Positions 24,246-38,100 of a DNA stretch of 64,000 bases are shown piece by piece. A model generated the notes under the pieces. The model was not told where the DNA came from and searched no databases. It saw only the letters and a list, made by a program, of their open reading frames with translations. This DNA comes from Manis javanica (Eukaryota; Chordata; Mammalia; Pholidota; Manidae), in contig NC_133166.1 of assembly GCF_040802235.1 (NCBI RefSeq), positions 3,224,001 through 3,288,000 of the forward strand. Reading direction: 5' to 3'. How positions within the stretch are numbered: the first letter of the stretch is position 1; the number at the start of each line of letters is the position of its first letter. The position numbers and the translations under genes were made by a program.

Positions 24246-25074
24246 TGCTTTTCACTTTAACCTGCATGGATCAGTGCTATTCCCTAAATTGTATCAGGAT
24301 ATCAGGACTGGTTTTCATAAGCACTGAAATTGTTTCTAATTTAGTAAGGTCACTACTCGTGTGTCTCCTACCCTCTCGGGTTATACCCTAAGGATTATCA
24401 GCGGTCACACTGTTCTGACTGCCGTGCCCCTGTGTGCTGCGTGCAGCTCCACCTGATTTGTTGTTCCTTGAAAACAACACTTCAGGTAAGCTACTAAACT
24501 CACTTTTCTGAAAGATTATGATATTGAGATTTAACCAATGATGGATAATTTGATCATGTGTACATAGATTTTGTGATTGCATGTTGGCATCTAATTTTTT
24601 ATTTGGAATTCACTTAGAATATTAACTTTAATATCTGTGCGATATTAAACAATTGTTTTGATTTTCTAAGTTTGTCTTCTGTATTTTTATAATTAAATGA
24701 GATAATATTGCTAAAATCAATTAATTTTGATTAAATATGATAAAAATATATTATGTTCTTAAATATTTAATCCATAAGGTTGTGACATATTTTTAGCAGA
24801 ACTTTTTTTAATAGAGTGATTGACAGACTTCTTGGTAATCATTTCTTTCCATTCTCTCCTTTCACCAGGGCCAGAATTGGTGAAGGTGAGTGAGACCCCA
24901 TAGGTACCAAACTTCCGGGCTGATTCTGCATTGCACAATCCTGAAAGTTAGCAACTCCTTAGATACTGCTCCTCAGGCACCTGGACAAGATCTGTCTCAG
25001 CCCTGCCTTTCATTTCTCCATTCTGTGGGTTTGCAATTTGTCCACAAAGCATAACATAAATATAGTACCAGGAA
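24246..25074. other. Intergenic 5' flank of the OR10AG1-like gene
   Basis: The promoter and non-coding exon of the minus-strand OR should lie here or further right. No definite TATA box or O/E-type site could be singled out. The GC-richer part at 24860-25030 is unassigned. Confidence 0.45.
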
Positions 25075-25310
25075 GAAGGAATACAGTTCTACCGAGATGG
25101 ACTGGGTTCAAATTATGACTCCACCACCTCTTAGCTGTGTGACCTCCTCCAAGTTCTTAATCTTCCTGTGCCAAGGCTCACTTGACTATAAAACTGGCCA
25201 ACAGTTGTACTGACCCTGAGGATTATTATAAGAGTAAATCCATTTGATATATGCAAAACAACTTGAAGAAGTCCTGGCATTTATAAAACTCTCTGTAAAG
25301 ATAGCTGTTA
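25075..25310 (+). repeat. MIR SINE
   Basis: The core 'ctgggttcaaattatgactccaccacctcttagctgtgtgacc' is the MIR core, followed by 'aagttcttaatcttcctgtgcc', 'aaaactggccaacagt' and 'ttattataagagtaaat'. MIRs are ancient tRNA-derived SINEs shared by all mammals. This copy is long and inactive. Confidence 0.88.
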
Positions 25311-27059
25311 TTGTTGCTATTAAGCAGTCAATTTTATTACTCTAAATTTTACTCTCCATTCCAAGTAGAAGGAAAAAAATACATACTAATTTACTTTTCT
25401 TTGTATCACATGGTTGATGTAGAAATGGAATGAGATCATCAGCAGTCATCAGTGTTATAAAAATACCAGACCCTTAAGCTGAGAGTTCTCCATGAATTCT
25501 CTGCCAATATTTTTGTTTATATTTATATCTACTCTGCAATCCAAGAGCATGCAGCATTTTACTTCAATGTGGCAATTCCGTTTGTATGTCTTTCCTTTCA
25601 CTCACATTAAGGGATCTGGGAGGTAAGGACTGTGAACATCTTCCTACTTGGGATCAATATAGATCTTAGAAACTGCTTGTACACCTAATATGGTGCTGAA
25701 TAATTGATTTTGAGAGTACTTAAAACAAAAGGCATATTTCAAATGAAATCATCACTATTAAAAGGGAGAAAAGGATTAATATACAAGAAGATAAAAATCT
25801 TATCATTATGTATCACTTTTATCAATGGCATATTTAATATAAATGATTTCACTCTTATTACTTGAATAAAATTACTTTCAGCACTAAAGAAAATTTCAAT
25901 GCACAAATTTACCTTTTTAGTGATGAAATCATCAATGTGTAATGTGATAGATGTAAGATTTGCGTATTTCTCAAGAGCAGAGTAGACAGAGCAGAGATGT
26001 ACTCTCATAAAATCATACATCTTTCTTGTAAATGCTTAAATTCTCCTCAATCAATTAAAGTAAAACTTAGTTTGTAACAGTTTTATTTAATTTCAAGCCT
26101 CCACTCTCAGAAAAACCCAAATAATGAAGGAAATGTTTAACAATATTCTAACTCAGTTTGATGTTGCAAGCTATGCAACCCTCAGCTATATTTTTATATC
26201 TGATATAAATCAGAAACTTAAGCCTTAAAACAATATTGAATTTACCGTTCTTCTCATTATTTTAGAAATCCTTAATTCCATCATTTTTTTTCTTTAAAAT
26301 CAATATTCTTTGGATTCCCCAATGTTTGTAATCTATTTAATGGATCATTTTATTTTAAATCTCCTATTATAATATCAAGCTGGACACATAAATATAACAC
26401 TTACGTTATATTATGTTGGCTCAAAATGAAGTTTCCTGTAATCTCTACACCTACATAAAAGATTTCAGTTATTAGTTTTCACATATCACTACTTATTATT
26501 TCATTGTAAATTTTGTTTAATAGCATCAGAAGTAATAGGAGTTGCTTAAAGAAGGTGTCACATTTGCTACTGTATGTTAAATGCTTATTTTAAATTTAAC
26601 AATATAATCTACTGCTTACTGTCTGTTTAAAGAGGTTCATATTTACCTTCCTTATTTGGGATGTTGCTGATGTTTTTCACATAGTGGGTTTGATACTTAA
26701 ATCTCTGTATGTGGTGAAATCACTTCTTTCATCAAACTTATTCAAGTTGGCTTTAAAATATTTTGTTCCTTCTAAACATAAACTGCTCTTTAAATAAAAT
26801 TAGTTATTTCTACCCCAGGGATCTCCTCCACATGACACATGTAAGTTTTTAATTAAAAGCCTATTTTCGGCACTCTCCTTTTTTTTCTTTAGTAAAGTTT
26901 TCAGTACGTGGAATATTTTCTCTTCAATACTTCTCAACCTCTCCACGGAGTAGAGCGCACAATGCACCTCATTTCTTTAGTCATGGATAAGGTGCAGAGC
27001 AACATCATTTCAGACCATCAAAATGTGACCCACACCCAAATCTCACCTTATCTATCATG
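25311..27059. other. Intergenic, AT-rich, nothing recognised
   Basis: No gene or repeat that I can name. The minus-strand ORF at 25739-26020 has no recognisable domain. Confidence 0.5.
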
Positions 27060-27205
27060 AACTCTTCATAGGAGCCTCTGTTCTTATTGGACTGAAATAT
27101 TGGACTTGTTTTTCTGATACTCTTCTCTCTCCTAGTAGGTTCCTTGATGACTAGTTAGAGGCTGTCTTGTGTAACAGTTGAATAAATATTCTGATGACAA
27201 ATGTT
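27060..27205 (+). repeat. Possible L2 LINE 3' end
   Basis: 'gtaggttccttgatgactagttagaggctgtcttgtgtaacagttgaataaatatt' follows the spacing of an L2 3' end (gttccttgaggg..ggctgtcttg....gaataaatatt). Short and diverged, so tentative. Confidence 0.35.
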
Positions 27206-27664
27206 TTATTTTTATGTACAACAGTAATATGTTGGTTTCTTCATGACCATCTTAACAATTTTATATTTGGCTGTTGAATGTAATAAAATAGTTTTCTAAA
27301 TTAAAATTTTCATACAAATTAAAAATAACATCTTAATAAGGAGAACATTTTCCTGCCCTTTTCAGCATATCACCATATTTTCCTATTTTACATCTTTAAG
27401 GTTTGAATATTTTCAGGCTTTATTTATGATAAAATGAGAATCTGAGATAAGTCCAGCAGAGGTAATGGGGAAGGACACGAAGCAAATTATGTGTGAATTC
27501 CAGGATTCAATTCTGGGAAAGACAATTTTTTTCCTACACTAGATTGTTTAAGAATCTTGGGTTCAAATCAGTTTTTCAGGATAAAGATAGGGTGTTGATC
27601 CCTGTTATTTAGCAAATAATGATTTCTAAAGGTTTATGAATATGAAGATAAAAATATTAACAGG
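27206..27664. other. Intergenic, nothing recognised
   Basis: AT-rich sequence without recognisable content. Confidence 0.45.
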
Positions 27665-27960
27665 AGAGGGAGCTCCTGTGGTCATGTGGTGACAGAGTGA
27701 CTGGGGAAGTTACCTGCACAGGAGCAGAAGCCCTGCGTCAGAGATCGGGGACGCCAGCGAGGAGCGCGTGGTGACAGGAGCCTGGCGGGAACCAGGGGTG
27801 ACAAAGCACAGCAGGGGGCTGAGCGGCCAGCAGGGCCTGAGCTGCTGGGGAGGCACATCCCAGAAACAGCTGTGCTGAAAGGGGCTCTGGCGCCTGGTGA
27901 CGAGCCCCGTGCGGTGCTGGGAGTAAACAGGCATTTCCCGGGTCTTCTCGCAGTAGGAAT
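27665..27960. other. GC-rich island of unknown origin
   Basis: About 300 bp with much higher GC and several CpGs, sharply bounded by AT-rich DNA on both sides. Three overlapping minus-strand ORFs cross it (27682-27981, 27710-27985, 27738-28121) but none gives a product I recognise. Candidates are a retrocopy fragment of a GC-rich mRNA or an unrecognised LTR piece. Confidence 0.5.
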
Positions 27961-29389
27961 AGAGTATATGTACGTATACACACATACAGAGAGTAGAAAA
28001 ATGAGTAGAAATTTGTATTTAAGCTAAAAAAAGTCCAATACCAATGAGAATTTACATGTAATAAAAATAGCGTACCAAATTGGTAAAATATAGACAGATA
28101 AAATAAATGTTTTGGAGACAACTGGACAGCCTTAAAGTGAAAAATAGTTTTCTTAGTACCTTATATTACAGCAGGAAAACCCAAATGAGACAGAGATTTA
28201 AGTATTTTAGAGAGTGAAATGATGAAAGTATTTTAAGAAAAAGCATTTTCCAATTTTGGAGGAAGTAAGGTTTAATTATGACTCAAAATACAGAATGTGG
28301 GACACAAAAATTGAAAAAAAATGTATAAAAATTAATAATTCTGCATGATAAAAAGAAAAAAGTCCCAACAGTAAAGTCAAATAAAATTGATATAGTGGGA
28401 GAAATCATTACAAATGATACCTCATATAAGGTTCTCTTGGTTTGTTCTTAAATATTGAAGAAAAGTCTAAGATATAAATAGAAAAATGGACTCTACAGAT
28501 GTGGCATTTCACAGAAAAGAGACAAAGACGATCCCGCAAACAGAGACAGATTTTCAACCTCATCTATAAAACAAAAATTAAATTTCAATCTGAAAAATGA
28601 TTTAGTTCAGAAAAAATTCTGAGACATTATCCTATGCACCATTGACCGATATCACAATTGTGATGATTTTTGGATTAATCACTAAAACAGATTAATCCAC
28701 AGATAGGAGTTATGTAGTAACATGATATTGGAACAAGTTTGCACTTGCAACAGATTGTGAACCAGCTAAGGGCAAATAATCATGTGGGCTAACTCTCTCT
28801 GACATAATGAGTCTTATTTTGGACATTGTCATCTATTCTTTTAGCTCCACAGCAAAATGATGCCTCTAAAATATTAATTTTATTATTTATCCAATTATAA
28901 AGCATTTCTACAAGGAAGAATGATTTGGTGTCACCAAGTGCTTTCCAAATAAATGGAAGTTTTTATTTATTTGCTTTTAAGTGTTGGAAATAATATTGTT
29001 TTTAAGTATGTCCATTTATAGATGGTTTCATTCATTTATCCAAAATGATTCAGATTTTCGTTATCAATGTTTATTTTTTTGAGGTAAAAGGCAATTCATT
29101 TCTATGAATTAGATTCAGGAAGAAATAGAAGCATGGTGTAAAAATAATAAAGAATATTGGAATTTTCATTATATACATAAATTCATTAAAAAATGTAGGA
29201 TACACATATTACATCCTAAAGGCTATATATCCTATATATTATATGATATGTATATAAGATATACATGTAAAATTAATGGGCATCCAAATACTATCTTTTA
29301 ACCTTAACTAAGAGGATATATGCATTATTAATTTGGCTTGTTTTGCTAACAATATGCTTCATCCCTGTTGTAAGCAATTGTGTTTTATT
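27961..29389. other. Intergenic, AT-rich, nothing recognised
   Basis: No OR similarity. The A-rich style of 28140-28620 may be strongly decayed LINE sequence, but no diagnostic block was found. Confidence 0.4.
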
Positions 29390-30350
29390 CATTGTTATCA
29401 TTCCTTAGTCTTCCTTTGTGGCAGATTATCACTATCATTTTCCATTCTAATTTGAGAAGGATTTGCTATTATGAATGATGCAAGCATGAACCTTCTTGGT
29501 CATATGCCCTGACACACGTATGCATGCATGTCTGCCAGTACATGCCTAGGGATAAGATTCTCTTGAAAAGACTGTTAAAATGGTCCTTTCTGGCATGGAA
29601 TGAGAGCTCCCATTGTGCCACATTCTTTACACAAGTGGTATGGTTAGTTTTGTCCGTTTGTGTTTTTTCTGATAAATCATAGATCTCTTACAGTTTTAAT
29701 TTCCATTTTACTGATTGCTAATGTGTTACTTTCTTTTGTTTTCTGACCATTCACATCTTCTTTTGTGAAACAACTTTCTAGTTTCTTCTCAATTTTTCCC
29801 CTAAGATTTCTGTGTTTTTTGATTTGGAAGATGTCTTTATATATGATGCATTTAAACCATTCTGTCAAAAACATTCACTCCAAATACAACTGACCTTTCA
29901 ATATTGAATTTTCTAATCCATGAACATGTCATAGCAATCTGTTTATTTACTATTCTTCAATTTCCTCAATCATCTAGAGTTTACTGGGTGGATTTCCTGA
30001 ATATTTCTTATTAGAATTACCTTAAGCCTTTGATATATTTGATCCTATTTACATGGCATATATTTTTAGTGTTAATTTATGTTTGCTTATTTTATAAGGA
30101 AATAGGCTGATTTTTGTTTACTGACTGAATTCAACAAACATGGTAAAGTCATTTATAAAGTCTAGTAATTTCCTTGTACATTCTGAAATAGTGTCTCTGT
30201 ATATACATATTTATATCTTCTAACAATAGTGGCAAGTGGAAGAATTTTCATTCTCTTCCTTCCCCTCCTTGTAGTCTAATTATCTTTTTTTCTCTTTATG
30301 TTTCATTCTTATTTTTTTTAATTTAGTCATATATAATTTCTATTCTCTAG
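29390..30350 (-). mobile_element. Old L1 fragment, antisense (3' region)
   Basis: The plus strand shows reverse-complement L1 landmarks: 'gctattatgaatgatgcaagcatgaac', 'tgtctgccagtacatgcctagggataagattc', 'gagagctcccattgtgccacattc', 'cttttgttttctgaccattcacatcttc' and 'gatttggaagatgtctttatatatg', then decayed ORF2. Strong divergence points to an old L1 subfamily. Confidence 0.65.
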
Positions 30351-32199
30351 CTGAGAGCCTTACTGGTGAGATAAGTGAGGTCTATATAGTGCAGTTATGA
30401 TAAGAAAATATCTTTAATCCCTGATTACCCAAACTAAATTAAACACCACCCAAATTTGCAAATGCAATCTCATTCACTTGGTTCTATTTGATTTATTCTT
30501 TATTTTATATTAAATTATCTGAGTAATGTATTTTTCCATTTTTAACCATTTTCCTCAATAGAATAAAAGTTACACAAAACTGGGGTTTTCTCTTTCTAAC
30601 ACATCATTGTAACCACATCATATAGAAATGTGAGGTTATTTTATACATTCCAGATTAGACTAGTCACCATCTGAATACCCATGAATGACCACAGTCAAAA
30701 CCACGTGAAAGAGGATAATCACACAGCTACTCCTTTCCTAAATTCCTGACCTGTATATTTATGAGATACAGTAGAGTGATGTTATTCTAAGCTGAAAAGT
30801 TTTGGTATAATTCTTAATGCCATAATGGAAAACTGGGACAGAGGCATTCCATAATTGTTACAAAACCAACGTTCTTCATACCTTTTCTTCCATATTCCTC
30901 TAGATCAGCACCATGTATAGTCATTTGATTGTCAGTTACTCCCATTTAACATTTTATCTTGTGAAATTATTGTCTTAATTCATTCATAAATTTGTTTTTT
31001 AAATGATCTTACTAATGGCATGGTATCTACTTAGATAAAATAGCTGGATAAATTAAGGCTATATCAGAATTAAATAGTTGTTAACAAGTGTGATGTTAAA
31101 GGAAAGAGATTTAAAAAAAATAATAATAATACAGTATCATTCATCAATTATCAATCTAGTTTAATAGAAAATATATCCAAATGAGTTGCCAGTATTTTAA
31201 TGAGAACCATTTAAAGCAAAAAAAAAACTTTGATTTTCTTTTTGGTAACTTCTTGCTATTTGCTTATTTAGGCACTATAATGATTTCTTCTTTTCAGATG
31301 TTACCTCCCTCAACCAGGAAGTCTGGGAAAAATAATACAACCAATATCTGTAGCACTTTGATTTTAATTTCTATTAACATTCTTTATCAAAATAACTAAT
31401 AGATAAGTCGAGAAACTGGGGAGAATAGGTGATTCCATATTTGGTCAGTATAGTTATATCCACATACTATTTCTTTGAAATAGGATGCATTCATATTTTT
31501 TACATTAGTGAAGAATAAGGTTTAAAAAACTGGGGATGTCACTATTATGTTTCTGCCATTTAGTCAAAGGATTTCTGCAAACATAGAATTAGACTAACAG
31601 GTAGAAAAGAAGAAAGAAATGAAAAAAATCCTCAACTTGTTCAAATAACTGGTTTCAGTTTCTCCTAAGTGCTAACTCCATCTCTGCTAGTTTGAATTTC
31701 AGGGGGTGGAAATAAAAGATTCAATACCACTCCCCAAACCCTCCACAATATCTTTTTTGAGAAGGTTCTATTGTTAATCTGTCCCTAGATTAATCGCAGG
31801 TTCATTTTTAAATCAGAATGAGGCAACATCAGTGTATTGAATGGGTAAACTTCTAAAAATATAAGCTAGAATCATTCAGAAGTTATTTTCCAAAGCCTTA
31901 TCATACAGTCCTCTTAATTAGCTGTCTTTTGGAAAAGAAAAAAGGACAAAATAGCTAAATAAATGGGGAAAAGAACAAGGATATTCACAATAATTTTTAT
32001 GGAAATACTCTGGGGTATCAATTATTAAATGAGAGATTTCATTTTTCAGTAAAATAGTCCTTAATCACCAGTGAACTGGTTGGGGGTGGTAGACTAGTTT
32101 GCTGAATATGAGATCTGAAGAAAAATGAGTTGCTTATTGGCAACACAAGCACTGTGGATATATCAGAAAGTCTAGCATAAAGCAAGCGCGGGAATGAAT
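30351..32199. other. Intergenic, nothing recognised
   Basis: AT-rich. The ORF at 31181-31399 has no domain. A (TAA)n-like short run lies near 31115-31135. Confidence 0.5.
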
Positions 32200-33400
32200 A
32201 AAGATAATGTGTACAGTTTATCCATTCACTGATGGCTGCTGGGGTTATTTCCAGTATTGAAATACAGTAAGTAAAGATGCTGTAAATATTGACATCAGGA
32301 TTTATATTTATAGGTTTTCTGTTGTCTTGAGTGAATAACAAAGGGTGAGAATCCTGGGTCACAGGGTACATGTATGTTTCACTTCACTGGAAACTGTCGG
32401 ATTGTTTTCTGAAGTGGCTGCATCGTTTTGTTTCTTACCAACATGGATGAGAGCTCCGAGGCCCTGTATCCTCGTAAGCACTTTGTATTGTCATTTATTG
32501 TTACACTTGTAATATTCTAGTCATTCTGATGTTTGGGGTCACATTGTAGTTTAAAATTATATTTCTCTAAAAATGGTACTGAATGTTCTTTTAGGTGCTT
32601 AGTTATCATCTGTGATGGTTATGCAAGTTTATGTCCACTTTTTATTATTTTTTCTTTTGCTTTTATATTATTGACTTTGGAGCTCTTTACATACTCTAGA
32701 TATGTGTTCCTTACTGGACAGCTGTTTAGGAAAGATTATGTATAGGTCTGTGACTGTATTGTACATTCCCTCAACAGTGTCTTTCATAAGGCAGAAGGGA
32801 GACGTAATTGTGTTAAAGAACAATTTATCATTTTCTTCTCCTGTGTTTCATGATTTTATGTTTTATATAAATATTTCCTATTAAACCTACTTTTTTCTCT
32901 AGAAATGTTATAGAATTTACTAGGTTTTATACTAAGGTTTAAGGTCCATTATAAGGCAAGGTTTATAAATGTGCAAAGAATGAGTCAATGTCTACTTTTC
33001 TGCGGCATAAGGCTATTGTACACATTCACATCATTTTTTAAAAAGACTATCCTTTCTCCATGGATTTTCCTTAGAAATTTTGTCAAAAAATCAATTGGCT
33101 CTGTTGTAAATTTATTTCTTAAGATTGCAGTCTGTTCCACAGATGTCTGTGTTTTCACCAATGCCTCATTCTTTGCTACTTTAGTTTTGTGCTAAATCTT
33201 GATCAAATTATATTAATCCTGCAACACTGTTTTCTTTTTCAAAATTGTTTCGACTACCTTATTTCCTTTGCCTTTTCATATGATTGCATAATTACGTTGT
33301 CAATTTCTGAAAAAATGTTTCTTTAATTTTAACTAAGTTGACGTTGGATACATAGATTGGGATTACATTTAATTAGTAGATCCTTTTTTTTACAATTGGA
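32200..33400 (-). mobile_element. Old L1 fragment, antisense (3' part of ORF2)
   Basis: The plus strand reads 'tggctgctggggttatttccag', 'aagatgctgtaaatatt', 'gaatcctgggtcacagggtacatg', 'ttttctgaagtggctgcatcg', 'ccaacatggatgagagctccgaggccctg', 'attctagtcattctgatg' and 'ggagctctttacatactctagatatgtg'. This is the standard order of an antisense L1 3' end. The short ORFs at 32533-33195 lie in this relic. Confidence 0.75.
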
Positions 33401-33417
33401 CTGTCCCCAAATATTAC

Positions 33418-33466
33418 CTCCCTTCCTTCTTTCCTTCCTTCCTTCCTTCTCTCCTTCCTTCTGTTC
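33418..33466. repeat. (TTCC)n microsatellite
   Basis: Imperfect CCTT/TTCC units at the edge of the antisense L1 piece. Confidence 0.85.
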
Positions 33467-34924
33467 TTCACTCAGATTGCGTAGCCAATATTCCTTAACT
33501 GTAATTTAGAATCTCTGGGTGTAAAGTCCAGGCATCTATGTATATTTCACAGTTTTTTGCAAAGAAAATGTTAAGTACTTAGCCAGGTACAAGTATATGG
33601 ATTAGCATGTAGGATCCCCAAGACAGTAGAAGATCCTATATAACTCAAAAATGTTGACATTTATCTCTGCCACATCTCTAATATCCTAATGTTCCACTAC
33701 TTAGAATATTAGTTATCTGCATACTGCATCATCTGTCCTGTCAATAATTTCTATTCATCTATTTATATTTTACCTCTCCTATTAAACTCTTAGTGAGCTT
33801 AAATATATTTCCCATATTACTTAGAAGTATAGCACTTTAACAGCCTTTATTAAATGATAAAGAGGTCTGTCATTGATTATGTTATCATATTAGTTCCTTG
33901 TGTATAAGTTAACAGTATTGTGTGAGAAGTGAACAGGTTATATTCCCAGGAAGAGGAAACTGGACTTCATAGAATTTAAGTCATCAACTCAATGGCAAAC
34001 AGCTATTTAGTATCAGAGCTGGACTCTGTCTGTCCTGTGTCATTAGATTTCTTTTCCAGTCCTGTGCACACTCTTTTTCCTTTGAGGGATTATTTTATAC
34101 CAGGAGCCAAAATGCATTCATATAATTATTTTTTATCATGTAATTCATTGCTCCAGAACTGTTCACCTGTTCATTATGGTAAAAAAAATGAAATCATTTA
34201 GTTACTTTTATGTCCCAGAAGAGAATTAGTGAGTTTTGTCCTTGGAACATCCCTGTGGACATTAAGAGCTTGAGAACTAGTTCAAGAGTCCAAACACTTA
34301 ATATTCATAGCACACCTTAATGAGTAAGCAGTTCATTTCCACAGGTAAGAGGAATGATTTTCCATCATGTACAAAATATTTTAGAAGCTATAACTTTCTA
34401 TCTCAAACTAGGTTTTGCTTTAATATTTAAATCTGAGATAGAAATTTCCAGTGAACTCACGGTTGCATCACAATTTTAATGAGGGAATTCCATGGAATAT
34501 AATAAAGAAAATAGGAAAGACACTGTAGATATTTAGTTCAATAGAGCTTAAAATAAGAAAAGTGCTTTAATTTTTTTAGTGGAAGAAAACAGAATAATGG
34601 CAGTAGAAATAAATGACTGTTTAAAATTTAGGAAAATTATTAAAGAGAGAGAGAATTAATTATCAACCAGCCATTGGGTATATAGTATTTTGGGATCATA
34701 ATTTCTTTTTTCTCATGGAGGAATATAGATTAATTTTAAAATGATTTTACTACCTAGCTAATTGATCTAGAAACAATTTCTTTTTGTTCTATGTGTTTCG
34801 TTTTACTATAATAGTCTACTTAAGCTTGATGGCTTTAAAATAATTCCAATGCAAGATGTTACTTTGTATTGTTCTAGGGGATCACAGTTCCAGGATTACA
34901 ACATGTCACAAGAGTCTACAATAT
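33467..34924. other. Intergenic, nothing recognised
   Basis: AT-rich. The ORF at 33992-34201 has no recognisable domain. Confidence 0.5.
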
Positions 34925-35130
34925 AGGCAAGTGGGAAGAGCTTAAGGGGTGTGACAGAGACGCCTGGACTTTAATCCTGGCTCTGTCCGCAATCTGCTGT
35001 GTCAGTTCAGTCAATATGTAGGTCTAGCTGGTCCTCAGTATTCCCATCTATGAAAGGATCCTGAATTCATTAGCTTTTAGGTTGCTACATAGATTATACA
35101 ACATAAAGTACGAGAAAGTTCCTCACGCTA
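34925..35130 (+). repeat. MIR SINE
   Basis: 'gcctggactttaatcctggctctgtccgcaatctgctgtgtcagttcagtcaa' is a diverged MIR core, followed by 'ggtcctcagtattcccatctatgaaaggat' and 'gttgctacatagattatac'. Inactive. Confidence 0.82.
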
Positions 35131-38100
35131 TAGCCACTTTATGGTTTGTGGTAGCTGCTGTCCCTGCGTCCGTTCTTCTTAAGCTTGCAAACTGTTCCCG
35201 TGGGTGTCTAGCCTGGACACTTTCTGACTGTATGGGGGCTGGGGAACCGATTTGGCTGTAGCTTTCCAGAATGATTGTGTTTTGTTAAAATTTTGGAATC
35301 TATACTTTAGTCATTCTAGCCTTTTTTTCAAAGTTTAGATGTAAACACAATCATTTTTAATTTCCTTGAATATCTATTGACAGAAATGCCTCTTTAAAGG
35401 GCTTCTTGGGTGAAGTACTTGAACTCTAGACTTTTGCCTATTGTTCCTACAGTTCCCTACAGTGAGTAGACCATTGCTCAAATGGGACCTGATTTGGAAT
35501 AAAACACATCCTCATTCATAAACCACTTTCTTGTCCTACATATAGGATCAGAGGTATCAAGGGCTAAGAGAAAATTATTATGAACAAATTCTGAAGGGGA
35601 TTTAAGTAAACATGCTACAAGTTCACTGACATGTCCCAAATAAGAAAACAATGGCATAGATGTATATTTTAAGGTGCTTGATACAATAAAGTATTTTGAT
35701 TTATGGGGTTTAATTTCATGGAAAGAAAATTTCAATGTATATTAAGTGTCATATAATACATATGTACAACTAAAAGAAGAAAAAGTTTCTATTTGAGCCC
35801 ATTGCTCACTGCTTTGATGAAAATTGATTTTATAACTCCTTATTTATTTTGTACTTATAATTTTATCGATTAAAATAATTTGTAGTAAATATAATTGGAA
35901 GTCATGTTAATCCTTCATATATCACTAACACTTTAATTTAATAAAACACATTTTAGTGTATCTCACAAATAAGCAGTCTGCAATCACAACAGTTCATGTA
36001 GTGGAGTAAGACATGCACAACAAATTTGGTCAATCTTAGTTATTATCCACACCCAGAACCCCTGGTCGGGCCAGTACACCAACCGTGCCAGGCTCCATGG
36101 CTCTGTTCTTGTAGCCCCCTTGGCCGGGCAGCCCTCCTTCTCCTGCACCAGGTCCAGCATCATCCCCCTCCTTTCCTGACATCCCTTGCCTACAAAGGAC
36201 CCCTCTGTCCCTGGTGGATGTCAAGATTCCACACTGACATCGATCCCAGAACCCACTTACACATCAATTCCCAGCTGTGACTCCCAGCTGTCCCCCTGAG
36301 GTTGATATGTTTGTCTCATTCATCTCTGGGCATCTCTTTTTGGTACCCAGCCCTGTGCCTGACAGAAACAGGTAGATTTGTTGGAATAATGCCAAAGAAC
36401 AATCTTGTACAAATGAAAGCAGGTGTTTTCTAAAAAACAATAACAAACTTATTCTTTGGTTTAAAACATAAAGTTACTTTCCTGAGATCATACTAGGTGT
36501 TCAATATGAGATTTAATATAGGGTTTTAGAGCCCAAATAAATGCTTTTTTAAAAATCTTCCACAATTGTGCTATTTCAGATTAACCGGTTCAGTAAAGGT
36601 TAGAATTGTAATGAAGCTGAAATTTCCCCTATGTGATTCAGTCAACAAATATCTTTTAATGAATTCTATAGTGGACCATTTACTGGTTAATTTTGCATCA
36701 TTTACTTGCCTATTTTTATTTCTTTTCATTGTGCTTCTTCCTATCTGCCTAATCCCTGTTTTGTATTTAATTCTCTTACTAAATATTTTTGGAGTTAATA
36801 CATGGATTCTGACAGACAGAAAATGAAAGCAAGCAATTTTTAAAACATAAATGTATATTTTGATTCTCAATACATTAATACATTTTAATGCTGTTAATTG
36901 ATGGTTCTATAAGTTATTTAACATAACCATTCAAATTAAACTAGAACTTTTTATAACACATTTGTATGTGTGTATTCTCCTGAAAAATGCATGAGTTGTA
37001 TGAATTAACACAGAAATAAATTAATATGTACCTTAATTATATATTTTTACTGTATAATTCTCTAAGGACTAAACCTTTATTTTTGCTTGGTAACCCCACA
37101 TTGAAAAAGCTATTCTATGCATTAAAACAATTTTCCACATGAATCTGGGAGGAACTTTCTGGGAAAATAAGGACACTTGACTGTCTTTTCTCTCTAATGA
37201 TAGCTTTAAACTGGTTTGCTCATTATCTCCCTGATGTATGGCTGTTTCAATATAATAAAAATATGGTGTGGTTCACGTTAGGAAACCAAATCATTTTTAG
37301 GTCATTGAATTCAGCCCAGTCCTATGCATGGCAGGTTTTTCACTCCTTAAAATGACATGATGAGAAAAAAACAAGGGTCATCATCCTGAAATCTTGCTTC
37401 TAAATATGGTAAATGCAATATTTAATTACGTTTCAATGACTGAGGCTTTCTGTCCAGATACTGGTGACTCTTTAACATTCTGGTTGGTTGTTAATGCACT
37501 TTCCTTTCTTCATATGCTGCTGAATGAGAAACAGTCTGAGAGCCTAAGGAAATAGAGCAGGAATAAAATACTTTATTGTGGCTTATATAGTGACTACATT
37601 CTTTCAGCAGTCACTTTGATAAATAATTTTATCTATTATCAGGTAATATTCAGAATATCTTCATCAGCATCTGTAGTATATCAAAAAATTTACATTTGAT
37701 TGTGCAAGGGTAATGACTACAAGTGTGGAAAAAAATCTTGAATTGGTATTAAAATTTGAAAAACAGTAGTAAACTATAGGGGCCAAAAATGGGACAACTT
37801 ACTGTTGTGTGTTTCAGGAAACAAAACTGTAAAACAAAAAATAAAGGTCTATTTTTGTTTGCATATAAGGCACTTCTACCTCCAAAATAACATCTATTCA
37901 CTAGTTCCAGAAGCACCAATGAAATGAAGTAGCCAGAACAGAAGACACAAAAATAATTTGGTTGGGAAAGTCTGCCCTGTATGACTGGTTGAAAGGTAAG
38001 TTTAACTTACCCCGTTTCTGAGTAATTTGGGAATATTTAAAAATTAAATAGTTTTCACATTGATTTTTATCATTTGCATGCAACCCAGTCATAAGACATA

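Noticed and set aside
36566-36870. Overlapping 86- and 99-codon ORFs on opposite strands
   Set aside because: AT-rich chance frames; hydrophobic on one strand, basic on the other, with no OR motif.
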